Source of the DNA: Clostridiales bacterium
GTDB lineage: Bacteria; Bacillota; Clostridia; Oscillospirales; Oscillospiraceae
Length of the DNA: 26,061 nucleotides
Reading direction: 5' to 3'
Assembly: GCA_018374635.1 (NCBI GenBank)
Contig: JAHAEW010000044.1
Coordinates: 1 to 26,061 of the forward strand
A model generated the notes under the pieces. The model had not been told where the DNA came from. It did not search any database and saw only the letters and a program-made list of their open reading frames with translations. Of this stretch, positions 1-8,642 are shown one piece after another (position 1 is the stretch's first letter; every line of letters starts with the position of its first letter). The translations under genes and the position numbers were made by a program.

Positions 1-95
1 CCGATCCTCCCTAACTTACTCCGCCCTAACTTAACTCCGCCCTGAATACACCCTCATTTTACTACCACGCACGCCTCCTGCACAGGCGGAGTTTT
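1..95. repeat. 95-bp terminal direct repeat, copy 1 (circular junction or attachment repeat)
   Basis: Bases 1-95 are identical to 25967-26061, and the window starts and stops exactly at the repeat edges. That is what an assembler leaves when it runs round a circular molecule, so the true length would be about 25,966 bp. A pair of direct attachment repeats flanking an integrated element is the alternative; a recombinase gene does lie close by. The repeat holds two near-identical 15-16 bp units at 9-23 and 24-39. Confidence 0.95.
9..39. repeat. two tandem 15-16 bp direct repeats, iteron-like
   Basis: Unit 1 (9-23) reads CCCTAACTTACTCCG. Unit 2 (24-39) is the same with one extra A (CCCTAACTTAACTCCG). 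A third, degraded start (CCCTGAATACA) follows at 40, and a partial unit precedes at about 5. Short head-to-tail repeats in the only large non-coding region of a circular element are typical of initiator, recombinase arm-type or relaxosome binding sites. Which protein binds is unknown. Confidence 0.6.
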
Positions 96-255
96 TCCCG
101 CGCTCTCTGCGGGCATCGCAGCGATTTGAGACTGGGAACGGATATTTCTCACTGTGGTATTTTTCCAAGGAATATTTTCCTTTCCTGCACAAGCGTACAA
201 GCCGCCGTAACAGATAAAATAGGAACATCAGGTTTTGAAACGGAGGCTTTACACA
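96..255. other. non-coding leader of the recombinase gene, AT-rich with a small palindrome
   Basis: No supportable gene lies here. A small stem CCCGC/GCGGG is centred near 106. A 6-bp inverted repeat, AAGGAA-TATT-TTCCTT, occupies 167-182 in an AT-rich stretch that could bind recombinase or hold a promoter. I found no convincing -35/-10 pair. With 25777-25966 this forms the divergent region between the helicase and recombinase genes. Confidence 0.5.
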
Positions 256-1101
256 GTGAATATCTATGATCTAACAATGGAACAAATCATAACCTATCGC
301 ACTTGGCTGGCAGCGGAAGAAAAGAGCGCGGGAACGATAGAAAAATATCTGCGGGATATTTACGGTTTCTTCCGCTGGCTGAATGGTGAGGCCGTCAGTA
401 AAGAACGGGCGCTGGATTGGAAAGCATATCTTTTGGAACGCGGTTATGCCCCCGTTACCATCAATTCTATGCTGTCCGCCGTGAATAGCCTGCTTCACTT
501 CCTGGGCTGGGATGACTGCCGGGTGAAGTTTCTCAAAATCCAGCGCCGTTTGTTCCGGGAGGAGCAACGGGTGCTGACCCGCGCGGAATATGAGCGTCTG
601 CTGGAGACAGCCCGGAGCCTGGGCCGGGAGCGGCTGGCCCTGCTGATGGAAACCATCTGCGCCACCGGCATCCGAGTATCGGAGGTACGCTATATGACTG
701 TGGAGGCCGTGCAAAGGGGACGGGCGGAAATCACCCTGAAAGGGAAAATCCGAACCATCCTGATTCCAAATAAGCTGTGCCGGAAGCTGCTGAAATATGC
801 CAAAAAGCAAAAGACTGCCTCCGGCGAGATTTTCCTCACCAAAGGCGGAATGAGTTTGTCCCGAAAGCAGCTCTGGGCAGAGATGAAGTCCCTCTGCAAG
901 AGAGCAGGGGTAGAGCCGTCCAAGGTATTTCCCCATAACCTGCGGCACTTGTTCGCCACCTGTTTTTACAGAGCGTGCAGGGATATTGTCCAACTGGCCG
1001 ATGTGCTGGGCCACTCCAGCATTGAAACGACCCGTATCTATCTTCTGACCACCGGAGCTGAACACGCAAAGCACCTGGAACGGTTGGGCCTCGTGTCATA
1101 G
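256..1101 (+). CDS. tyrosine recombinase / integrase (XerC/D-like), catalytically intact
   Basis: Site-specific DNA recombinase of the phage integrase family, 281 aa from a GTG start. The GTG at 256 is chosen because GGAGG lies 9 nt upstream; a TTG at 235 would add 7 residues but has no ribosome site. The N-terminal half is a SAM-like core-binding domain (about 10-95). The catalytic domain carries the full set: R140 (TGIRVSE), K164, H227 and R230 (HNLRH), H253 (LGHSS) and nucleophile Y262 (TTRIYL). It lies next to the terminal repeat and is transcribed away from it. It probably integrates/excises the element or resolves its multimers. Subfamily is not assignable from sequence alone. Confidence 0.93.
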   Translation: MNIYDLTMEQIITYRTWLAAEEKSAGTIEKYLRDIYGFFRWLNGEAVSKERALDWKAYLLERGYAPVTINSMLSAVNSLLHFLGWDDCRVKFLKIQRRLFREEQRVLTRAEYERLLETARSLGRERLALLMETICATGIRVSEVRYMTVEAVQRGRAEITLKGKIRTILIPNKLCRKLLKYAKKQKTASGEIFLTKGGMSLSRKQLWAEMKSLCKRAGVEPSKVFPHNLRHLFATCFYRACRDIVQLADVLGHSSIETTRIYLLTTGAEHAKHLERLGLVS

Positions 1102-1399
1102 GACAAACTCAACAGTCTGTCGGCACGGCCCCATAGCCATACATAAAACTCCATATCTGACGAGGCCATTCTAGCACAGGACCCCTGATTTTTCAAGGCA
1201 TCTTGGCTAATTTTGGCATAACAAAACCGGCCGCCGGAAACTCTTTTTCAGACGGCCTGTGAAAGTGTGCCCCTGTGCAGCCCCAGTGAGGACGATTGAA
1301 GTCTATTATAGCTAAAAGGAGCCGTTTTTTAGTGTGCCCAAAGCCTCGCCGGGAACAAATTGTTGATTTTGTGGCAGGACGAGCGCCGGGGGTATGTCT
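1102..1399. other. intergenic region between the two recombinase genes
   Basis: About 300 bp without a gene. It includes a GC-rich patch with partial inverted symmetry (CCGGCCGCCGG near 1230), the short direct repeat AGTGTGCCC at about 1264 and 1331, and an AT-rich stretch at 1296-1330 with a TATTATAG-like element that could be a -10 box without a clear -35. No terminator with a T-run is evident after the first recombinase. It may hold a recombinase binding site or promoter. Confidence 0.4.
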
Positions 1400-2263
1400 A
1401 TGAAGGCGGAAAAGATAGAGAGAATACATCCTCCGATTTTCCCGCCGAGAGCGGCGGGCCAGGCTGTTACGCCGGAACTGATCCACGCATTTCTGGAGGA
1501 AATGCGGAAGAAAGGACTGCGGGCCGGAAGCGTAAAGACCTACCGGGCAAAGCTGGAGAGCTTGTATCAGGAGCTGCCCCAGCCCAAGCAGATCAAGCCG
1601 GGCACACTTGCCAAGTGGAAAGAACAGCTCCTGGCGGAAGGATATGCGCCGCGCACCGTAAATCTCTCCATGTCCGCCGCCAATAACTTACTTGCCTGGC
1701 TGGGGCGCCGAGACTTGCAGTTGACAGATATGATGGAGCTGCCGGACCGCGCCCTGCCGGAACTGACGCGCAAAGAATACCTTCGCCTGCTTCAGACGGC
1801 GAGAATTCTGGAGGATGAACGGGTCTATCTGCTGATCAAGGTCTTTGCCACCACCGGGCTGAACGTCCAGGAGCTTTCCAAGCTGACGGTGGAGAGCGTG
1901 GAAGAAGGCAGGCTGACGGTTTCTCCTAACGGGAGCAAGCGCCTGATCCGTCTACCGGCCTGCCTGCAAGCGGAGCTGTCCCATTATATACGGCGCAATC
2001 AGATTGCCGACGGGCCTGTTTTTCGGACCCGTGGAGGTGTGCCGCTGTGCCGGTCTGTAGTCACAAAATACATCCGGGACCTCTGCCATGACGCGCGGGT
2101 GGACGAGAACAAGGGGAACCCACGCTGTCTGAGGAAGCTCTATCTGGAGACACAGGCAGGCATTGAAGCGAATATTTCCCTTTTGATTGAGCAGGCCCAT
2201 GACCGGCTGCTGGAGACGGAGCAGCTGGCGATTGGCTGGACGGATGATGGCGTGGGTGGATAA
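1400..2263 (+). CDS. degenerate tyrosine recombinase paralogue, predicted catalytically dead
   Basis: 287 aa from the ATG at 1400, which has GGGGG 7 nt upstream; the ATG at 1394 is too close to it. It aligns end to end with the upstream recombinase (shared LLxxGYAPxTxNxxxSAxNxLLxxLG, LTRxEYxRLLxTAR and ATTGLNVQEL), so it is a full-length family member. The key residues are replaced: the first catalytic Arg is Asn in GLNVQEL, the HxLRH box is PRCLRK, the LGH box is only QAH, and no Tyr sits at the nucleophile position. The reading frame is intact, which argues for a kept function such as a DNA-binding accessory, directionality factor or regulator. A freshly decaying gene is the alternative. 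Confidence 0.85.
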   Translation: MKAEKIERIHPPIFPPRAAGQAVTPELIHAFLEEMRKKGLRAGSVKTYRAKLESLYQELPQPKQIKPGTLAKWKEQLLAEGYAPRTVNLSMSAANNLLAWLGRRDLQLTDMMELPDRALPELTRKEYLRLLQTARILEDERVYLLIKVFATTGLNVQELSKLTVESVEEGRLTVSPNGSKRLIRLPACLQAELSHYIRRNQIADGPVFRTRGGVPLCRSVVTKYIRDLCHDARVDENKGNPRCLRKLYLETQAGIEANISLLIEQAHDRLLETEQLAIGWTDDGVGG

Positions 2264-2347
2264 TTTCACGGATTAGGCTATCTGCTTTTGGTAACTTCCC
2301 CTCCTGGGGTTGTTATAGATTGTATTTTCACGAAGGGAGAATGAGCA

Positions 2348-3553
2348 ATGAAAAAACAGTTAGTTTCCATTTTGACGGCAGGCTGCCTGATGGCAGCTAT
2401 GGTGCCCGCAGCGTTCGCAGCGGACACTAACGATTTGCAGGCACAAATCAATGCGGCTCAAGCTGGCAGCACAATCACTTTGAGCGAAAACACCACGATT
2501 ACAGAGCCTTTGGTGATCGACAAGGCGATCACGCTGGATGGCGCATCCTATTCCCTGAGCGGGACCATGGAAAACGGCCTTATCTGCATTGACACGGATG
2601 ATTTGGTGACTATTCAGGACCTGACGGTGAATGGGAGCAGTATCGGCATTGACCTGATTTCTGATGCGCCCGAGGTCAAAATTGAAAACTCCACGATCAA
2701 TGTCCCCTCCCGTGGCATCCGCTTTTGGGACAACGGTGAAAACACCGGGGTCTTTACCGGAGCTAATTTGACGCTGGACAACACAACTGTTCAGAACACC
2801 CTGAAACCAACTGACAAGACTTACGAGAACTGGTCCCACCAGGGGGACAGCCGCGGCATCTCTATCTGGAATGTCAAGAACAGCACCATCAATATTGTGA
2901 ATGGGAGCGAAATTTTGGGCTTTGGCTACCCTATCAATATGGCTGGTGATATGGTGAATGGTGTCCGGGATATGGAGGATTCCACTATCAATATCACTGA
3001 CTCTGATATTTGGGGTTGGTGTGCGTTGAACATCTGGACGATTGACACCACCTTCAATATCAAGAACTCTAATTTGAAGGGCTTTGTTGAGACGGACAAT
3101 GCCTGGAACAGCTTTGCCACCGTTGTTCTGAACGAAGATATCTACAAAGGCGTCACCGATTCCAGCAAGGCCAATGTCTTTAACATTTCCGGCGGTTCTG
3201 TTTCCTCGACCTGCGTTTCCAATGTTGAGGAAGTGTATCATTGCTTGTTCCGGCTGGACAAAGAGTTCATGTCCGAGTTTAATTTTGCACAAGCAAATCG
3301 GAAGAAAGTTGCTCTTACCTGCACCGATCCATTTAGTGCTTTCTTAGCCACTTATGAAGGAATGGAAATCCCTGATTTTGAGACTTGGGCTAAAACTAAG
3401 CTGACTGGCGCTGCGGAGAACACCACTTACTACTGGGAAGCCATTGCTCCTGGAGTAAATGCGCCTAAGCCCGCTGGCCTTTTCATCCAGTCGGCTGATA
3501 CTGTAACGCTGCTCGATGGCGGAATGGGCCATGAAGGAGGGTTCAATCAATGA
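2348..3553 (+). CDS. secreted right-handed beta-helix (pectate-lyase-like fold) surface protein
   Basis: 401 aa. Signal peptide at residues 1-24 (MKKQ, hydrophobic core, then AAFA|AD). Residues about 30-290 are short repeating strands rich in N, T and I (patterns such as STINI, NSTI, DTTFNIKNS), the signature of a parallel beta-helix; no lyase active site can be assigned. The C-terminal about 100 residues are less repetitive. There is no SLH domain, LPXTG or other anchor, so it is released or held by a partner. GGGAG lies 8 nt before the ATG. Its stop overlaps the next start (ATGA at 3550), so the two are translationally coupled and probably act together at the cell surface. Confidence 0.8.
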   Translation: MKKQLVSILTAGCLMAAMVPAAFAADTNDLQAQINAAQAGSTITLSENTTITEPLVIDKAITLDGASYSLSGTMENGLICIDTDDLVTIQDLTVNGSSIGIDLISDAPEVKIENSTINVPSRGIRFWDNGENTGVFTGANLTLDNTTVQNTLKPTDKTYENWSHQGDSRGISIWNVKNSTINIVNGSEILGFGYPINMAGDMVNGVRDMEDSTINITDSDIWGWCALNIWTIDTTFNIKNSNLKGFVETDNAWNSFATVVLNEDIYKGVTDSSKANVFNISGGSVSSTCVSNVEEVYHCLFRLDKEFMSEFNFAQANRKKVALTCTDPFSAFLATYEGMEIPDFETWAKTKLTGAAENTTYYWEAIAPGVNAPKPAGLFIQSADTVTLLDGGMGHEGGFNQ

Positions 3554-6500
3554 GAGGAAAGAATATCTTATCCCTGCTGCTGAGTGCTGCCCTTGTTGGA
3601 ACCATGCTCCCAACGGCGGCGCTGGCCGCTGAGGATGGCGGAGCGGACAGCAGCCCCCTCGTCTGTACCACAGACGAGGGGTGTTCGGCAGAGAGGCACG
3701 AGGAAAACTGCCCTCTGTATGAAATGCCAGAAGAGGAAAACGAGGAAGCACCGATTCCGGAGACCGCCCCGCTAGAAACAGCTCCCTCCGAGGAGAATAC
3801 TTTGTTATCTACTCCGGCAAATACGGGGGGCGATAAAACTGTCCCCGGCTGGGAGGACGATAATAACGGACATGCCAGGCAGATCCAGGAAACTTTCGAC
3901 TTTGTTGTAGACGGTATTGCCTACAAGAAATTGGATGATGCAACGGTCGAGGTTGCTCCGTGGTATTGGAAGTGGACCCATAGCTGCACCAGCGGACATA
4001 CTGAAACTGTGTTTGCGGGAACCGAGTACAGCAACCGCAAAGATCGTTTGACGATCCCCAAGGAAATTACTTACGATGACCAAACATATCAGGTGGTGGG
4101 TATCGGTGACAATGCGTTCTATAATATGACCGGCACCGAGGTCACCCTTTCCGAAGGACTCACCTATATCGGGGCCGGGGCATTTGGCTACTCCACGTGC
4201 AAAACCATTGAGATTCCCGCCTCTGTGACCCGTCTTGATGAAAAAGCGCTCCACGGGGATTTTGCCTCTATTACCTTTGCAGAGGGGAGTAAGTTGGAGA
4301 GTATCGGGAACAAGGCGTTTTGGACCTGCGATATTACCGAATTGGCTTTGCCCAGCACAGTGAAATCTTTGGGAAGCAAAGTTTTCAGTGGTTGCGACAA
4401 GTTGAGTTCAGTTGTAATTCCCGCCAGCGTTACCAATATTCAGACGGACACCTTTGATGAGTATTTTGATGCGGACGCGAGCGATGGTGAAGGGAATGTC
4501 ACCTTTGCAGAGGGCAGTATCTTTAAGCTGCAAGACGGCGTTCTCTATGATTCCGAAAACCTGATCCGTGTGCTGGACTGGCAGGAGAGTGTGGTAGTGC
4601 CGGAGGGCATCAAGTACATTGGGGCGGATGCGTTTAATGCTTATTCTACACAGACTCCCAACAATATGGAAACTCTGAAATCCATCACTCTGCCAGAGTC
4701 TTTGGTTAGTATTGGTAAAAACGCTTTCAGTGCTTGTAAAGCCCTGGAGAGTATCACAATTCCTAAAAATGTATCCGAAATCGGTGGTGGAGCATTTGCA
4801 AACTGTTCCAGCTTGGTTACGGCCGAGATTCTGGGTCCCGTCAAGGAACTCACTGGAACTACCGGGGCCTTTCTGGGGTGCGCCGCGCTGAAAAATGTGA
4901 CGCTGCCCGATACATTAACCAACATCGGGACTGGGACCTTCAACGGATGTACTTCTCTTGAAAGAATTGATTTACCGGCAGGATTAACGGAGATCGGCAG
5001 GGAGGCTTTCAATGGATGTGAGTCGCTCAAAGAAGCGATCATCCCTTCCGGTGTAACAGAGATCCCCGACTATGCGTTTACCGGCTGCCTCGCGTTGGAG
5101 AAAGTAGAACTTCCCGAAGGTATCACTTCTATCGGCGAGTATGCTTTTGACTTGACCGTTGAGAAATATGGCGTTTTTGTCAATAACGATCCTAAACTGG
5201 AATCTATCAACATCCCGTCCACAGTCACTTCTATCTCTGGCAATTTCTTGGGTGGAGTGAAAGCTGACGGCGGAACTGCTCTGATTTTCGAGGGAGAAAA
5301 TCCCCCGACCTTTGGATCAGACGCGTTTGCCGGAATCAGCGGAGAAGGGGTCAACAAGCCTACTGTTTACTACCCCGCCGAGGCCGTGGATGCTTATACG
5401 GCAGAGGACAGCGATCTGATTACAAATGGCCTTGTTTCTGTACCCGTGGAAGGTGAGGAAAATAAAAACCAGTATTCCCTGGCGGTTACCCCGTCCACAA
5501 ACAGCGTATATGAGAATAACACCATTAGCTTTACCGTAGCAAGCACGCTGCCCAAGGATGCGGTGCTTGCGGTGGAGAGCAGCAATACTACGGTTGCAAC
5601 AGCGACACTTTCCAGCGACCAAAAGAGCGTCACGGTTACGGGCGTGAAGGAAGGGACCGCAACGATTACGGTCAGCATTAAGCTGGACAACGTGATCCTG
5701 ACTTCTGAAAGCGTCACCGTTACTGTTGACGAGCGTGGAACCTCCGGCGGCGGAAGCAGCAGCGACGACAGCGATCCTACCTACTCCATCTCCGCTCCGG
5801 ACAAAGTGACCGGCGGTTCCATCAAAGTCACACCCAACCGCGCCAGTGCGGGAACCCGTGTGACCATCACCGTGAAGCCTGATTCCGGCTATGAGCTGGA
5901 CGAGCTGATTGTCACCGACCGCAAGGGCGATGAACTCAAGGTAACGGACCGCGGCGATAACAAGTACACCTTCCAAATGACCAACAGCAAGGTTGAAATC
6001 GAGGTCAGCTTCACGAAGATGGAGGAAAAGCCTACGGGCAATCCCTTTATTGATGTGGCCGAGGGCTCGTGGTATGCAGATGCGGTACAATATGTGTATG
6101 ACAAGGGCCTGATGGCCGGCACCAGCGCCACCACCTTCAGCCCCGATGCGACCACCACTCGCGGTATGATCGTTACGATCCTGTATCGCCTGGAGGGCAC
6201 TCCCGCCGTTCCCGGTGCCTCCGGCTTTACCGATGTGACGGCCGGCCAGTATTACACTGACGCCGTGGCGTGGGCGGCGGCAAACAACATCGTGGGCGGC
6301 TATGGCAACGGCCTGTTCGGCCCCAACGACACCATTACCCGTGAGCAGATGGCGGCGATCCTGTACCGCTATGCCCAGTACAAGGGCTATGATGTGACGG
6401 CCAGCGCCGACCTGTCCGGCTACTCCGACGTGGCCCAGGTCAGCAGCTACGCCCTGGCAGCCCTCCAGTGGGCCAATGCCGAGGGCCTAGTCAACGGCAC

Positions 6501-6588
6501 CAGCGACACCACCCTGACCCCCGGCGGCTCCGCCACACGGGCCCAGGTCGCGGTGATCCTCATGCGCTTCTGCGAGAATATCAAGTGA
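3550..6588 (+). CDS. BspA-type leucine-rich repeat surface protein with Ig-like and three SLH domains
   Basis: 1012 aa, cell-wall attached. Signal peptide about 1-26 (ALAA|ED). A Cys/acidic linker follows (about 27-100), then many LRR_5/BspA-type repeats (about 150-620; recurring pattern LxxIxIPxxVTxIGxxAFxxC). Next come a Big_2-like Ig domain (about 640-725, ending VTGVKEGTATITV), a Gly/Ser linker, a second beta-rich repeat domain (about 745-830) and three SLH domains (about 840-1010; FxDVxxxxYxxDAVxxAxxxxxVxGxxxxxFxPxxxxTR pattern). SLH domains bind pyruvylated secondary wall polymer, so this is an adhesin or S-layer-associated protein. GGAGG lies 9 nt before the start, inside the upstream gene. 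It is the last gene of the + strand unit, followed at once by a strong terminator. Confidence 0.93.
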   Translation: MRGKNILSLLLSAALVGTMLPTAALAAEDGGADSSPLVCTTDEGCSAERHEENCPLYEMPEEENEEAPIPETAPLETAPSEENTLLSTPANTGGDKTVPGWEDDNNGHARQIQETFDFVVDGIAYKKLDDATVEVAPWYWKWTHSCTSGHTETVFAGTEYSNRKDRLTIPKEITYDDQTYQVVGIGDNAFYNMTGTEVTLSEGLTYIGAGAFGYSTCKTIEIPASVTRLDEKALHGDFASITFAEGSKLESIGNKAFWTCDITELALPSTVKSLGSKVFSGCDKLSSVVIPASVTNIQTDTFDEYFDADASDGEGNVTFAEGSIFKLQDGVLYDSENLIRVLDWQESVVVPEGIKYIGADAFNAYSTQTPNNMETLKSITLPESLVSIGKNAFSACKALESITIPKNVSEIGGGAFANCSSLVTAEILGPVKELTGTTGAFLGCAALKNVTLPDTLTNIGTGTFNGCTSLERIDLPAGLTEIGREAFNGCESLKEAIIPSGVTEIPDYAFTGCLALEKVELPEGITSIGEYAFDLTVEKYGVFVNNDPKLESINIPSTVTSISGNFLGGVKADGGTALIFEGENPPTFGSDAFAGISGEGVNKPTVYYPAEAVDAYTAEDSDLITNGLVSVPVEGEENKNQYSLAVTPSTNSVYENNTISFTVASTLPKDAVLAVESSNTTVATATLSSDQKSVTVTGVKEGTATITVSIKLDNVILTSESVTVTVDERGTSGGGSSSDDSDPTYSISAPDKVTGGSIKVTPNRASAGTRVTITVKPDSGYELDELIVTDRKGDELKVTDRGDNKYTFQMTNSKVEIEVSFTKMEEKPTGNPFIDVAEGSWYADAVQYVYDKGLMAGTSATTFSPDATTTRGMIVTILYRLEGTPAVPGASGFTDVTAGQYYTDAVAWAAANNIVGGYGNGLFGPNDTITREQMAAILYRYAQYKGYDVTASADLSGYSDVAQVSSYALAALQWANAEGLVNGTSDTTLTPGGSATRAQVAVILMRFCENIK

Positions 6589-6602
6589 GTTAAAACAGGC
6601 AT

Positions 6603-6638
6603 AAAATTTGGGCGGAGGTTTCCCTCCGCCCAAATTTT
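6603..6638. terminator. perfect bidirectional rho-independent terminator
   Basis: A 16-bp perfect stem (6603-6618 with 6623-6638) around a 4-nt loop: GC-rich core GGGCGGAGG flanked by AAAATTT/AAATTTT, giving U-tracts in both directions. It ends the surface-protein unit and can also stop the opposing - strand transcription. Confidence 0.93.
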
Positions 6639-6738
6639 CCTACAAACTCGGCTATGGGCCGCGGATTTTATATCGTGCTTGTAAATTCCGCAGAAACCCT
6701 TTATGCCCGTCAGGATTTTGTTTGCACAAGTCGAGTAC

Positions 6739-6773
6739 ACCGCCCGGTCCCCTGAAGCAAGGGACTGGGCGGT
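6739..6773 (-). terminator. stem-loop after the - strand gene run
   Basis: A 13-bp stem (6739-6751 with 6761-6773, one G-U pair) with a 9-nt loop lies 20 bp beyond the last - strand stop codon. There is no U-run on the - strand, so it may stabilise the 3' end rather than terminate; the perfect terminator at 6603-6638 follows downstream. Confidence 0.5.
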
Positions 6774-6792
6774 GCTGTTATATTCTCATATT

Positions 6793-6975
6793 CTACATAT
6801 CTGCTTCCCCGTCATCGACATGGGCGGGGACATCCGGTATTTCCGTACCGCAACCCGGACAAATGAAGAAAATCCGCTCTCCATCGGGAATTTGCTCCCG
6901 TCCTACAGGCATTTCATTGAGGGCGAAGTGCTGTTTGCACCGCTCACAATATTGGCTGGATACTACGATCCACAT
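6793..6975 (-). CDS. small zinc-ribbon protein
   Basis: 60 aa from the ATG at 6975, which has GGAGG 8 nt upstream; a TTG 15 nt earlier lies inside that ribosome site. Two CxxC knuckles (YCERC near residue 9 and ICPGCG near residue 39), 27 residues apart, form a classic four-Cys zinc ribbon. The tail is acidic. It is the last gene of the long - strand run, downstream of the VWA gene. Role unknown; DNA/RNA binding or a structural zinc adaptor are the usual options. Confidence 0.7.
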   Translation of the reverse strand: MWIVVSSQYCERCKQHFALNEMPVGREQIPDGERIFFICPGCGTEIPDVPAHVDDGEADM

Positions 6976-7041
6976 AGAATTAGCCTCCAATTTATGAGTG
7001 TCTGCCGTGTGTTTCCGGTTTACAGGGAATCGGGAACAAGG

Positions 7042-8628
7042 TCATACCCGGCTGCGGATCACGGCCTGCATGACTTCTTCACCCGTCAGCTCCGAAGTGC
7101 GGTAGATATTCTGGCAAAATTCCGCCAAGCTGAACTCCATACCAGCCTGCTCTTGATCCAGGAGGATGCCAGTGATGGTAAAGCGGCGGGCTGCCTGTTC
7201 CTGCTGAAGCTGCTTTAGATATGTCTTGGACAGCGCACATTCGCCGTCGGTGATGAACACCACATCGGCATTTTCAAAGCCTTCTTCCTGCATCAGCCGC
7301 AGGGCCTCGTCCATGGGCGTCTCAAAATTCGTGCCGCCGCTTAAAAAGGTCTCAGCCGCCGCCATTTTGTCCGCTGCGGTGTAGGCACCTGGGCGGAACA
7401 GGTCTGTCTGTATGCTGCCAGACCCGGAGAAGTGGACGAGCGCGAAGCTGCGCCCGCCGTCCGCCGCGATCTCCAGGAGCGTCAGGGCCACGGCCTTGCC
7501 CCATGCCGCGGGGTCGCCGCGGGTGGAGCTGGATTCGTCCAGGCAGCAGATGATGTCCCCGGCCCCCTTATAGATAGGCTCCCGGCGCTGGTACTGCTTG
7601 ATCCGCCCCTGCTGGTACTTCCGCAGGAACAGCGGCAGCGTCTCCGGGCTGGCCAGCATCACAAGCTCCGAAGAAATCGCCCGGGACAGGTCCCGCCCCA
7701 GCTCCAGGGAATACTTTTCTCCCCGGCCATAGGCATAGCCGTTCCGTTTGCCCTGAGCGAAAATCTCCCGGAACCTGCCCAGATAGTCCGCCACGCGCCG
7801 CAGTACGTCGCTTTCCCGTACCGCGTCCAGCATCTGCCGGTTGACGGCGCTTCTCTCCATATTGCCGGGATCGTCGCTCCACGCGGCGATCACATTCTGT
7901 ACCTCCCGGGCCTTTTCCGTTGCGGAGGTCACAGCCTGCGCCACCAGCATAGACACCGCTTCCTTGTTTCGGGCGGCGTCGGCGTCAATTTTCTTGCTGA
8001 CAGCCTCAACCTGCCGCCGCTTTCCCTCTGCGGTGTTGGCGGCCTCTATGACCGCCCGCTCCAGCGTCTCGTTGCGCTCCTTGCTTTTCCGCATCCGCTC
8101 CAGCAGTGCGGCAAGCTCTTCTTCCGCCTTTTCTTCTGCGGCCTCCAGCTTTTCCAGTGTGTTGACCGCGCCCTTTTCCCCGCCGAGTCCGGAGAGCAGA
8201 CTGTCCAGCTCGCCGGCGGTCTGGGCGATAAACTCAGAGGCCGCTTCATAAGCGGGCAGCTCCCGGCCTTCGCAGACCGCCTTGAGCGTGGGATAATCCT
8301 CGTTTTCAAGAATGTGGTCCAGGATCGGCGCGTTAAACCGTCGCGCCGCTGTGGACAGTGCATCGGCATCCTGCCGCCGGGGCATCAGGGAATAGAAGGA
8401 CTGGTAGACGTCCCGGGTCAGGGCGGGGAAGGAGGCCAGCTTCTCCGCGGCCGCCTGTTCGATCTGATCCAGGTCAGGATCGTCGTCCCGCAGGTCGGCA
8501 TAGATACTGTCCTCCAGCTTCGTGGAGCGCAGCACCCGGTCGGTGGCAGCCGCCTTTTCATCCTGCTGCTTGATGGCTCCCCAGGGGGAACGCAGCACAT
8601 CGTCAATCGTTCGGTAGATTTTTCTCAT
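7042..8628 (-). CDS. VWA-domain protein, ViaA/CoxE-like partner of the MoxR ATPase
   Basis: 528 aa from the ATG at 8628 (AAGGAG 9 nt upstream; the TTG at 8652 lacks a site). Residues about 150-245 are charged and helical, probably coiled coil. The C-terminal VWA domain (about 355-528) has a complete metal-ion-dependent adhesion site: D364-x-S366-x-S368 (DESSS), T433 (GGTNF) and D461 (ITDGE). Family knowledge: VWA proteins of this type work with MoxR AAA+ ATPases, as ViaA does with RavA in E. coli. The RavA-like ATPase is encoded in the same strand run at 12874-14250, so they probably form a complex. Target unknown. Unlike the usual arrangement the two genes are not adjacent; seven genes and the Rpn unit lie between them. 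Confidence 0.87.
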   Translation of the reverse strand: MRKIYRTIDDVLRSPWGAIKQQDEKAAATDRVLRSTKLEDSIYADLRDDDPDLDQIEQAAAEKLASFPALTRDVYQSFYSLMPRRQDADALSTAARRFNAPILDHILENEDYPTLKAVCEGRELPAYEAASEFIAQTAGELDSLLSGLGGEKGAVNTLEKLEAAEEKAEEELAALLERMRKSKERNETLERAVIEAANTAEGKRRQVEAVSKKIDADAARNKEAVSMLVAQAVTSATEKAREVQNVIAAWSDDPGNMERSAVNRQMLDAVRESDVLRRVADYLGRFREIFAQGKRNGYAYGRGEKYSLELGRDLSRAISSELVMLASPETLPLFLRKYQQGRIKQYQRREPIYKGAGDIICCLDESSSTRGDPAAWGKAVALTLLEIAADGGRSFALVHFSGSGSIQTDLFRPGAYTAADKMAAAETFLSGGTNFETPMDEALRLMQEEGFENADVVFITDGECALSKTYLKQLQQEQAARRFTITGILLDQEQAGMEFSLAEFCQNIYRTSELTGEEVMQAVIRSRV

Positions 8629-8642
8629 TTTCGTTGTCTCCT

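Noticed and set aside
31..228. 65-aa reading frame on the - strand in the junction region
   Set aside because: No ribosome site before its ATG, low-complexity basic composition, and it runs through the direct repeats and the recombinase leader.
271..1074. Long - strand frame opposite the intact recombinase
   Set aside because: Antisense shadow of a clear tyrosine recombinase; no domain or ribosome site.
2360..3292. 310-aa - strand frame opposite the beta-helix protein gene
   Set aside because: The + strand product has a signal peptide, ribosome site and coupled neighbour.
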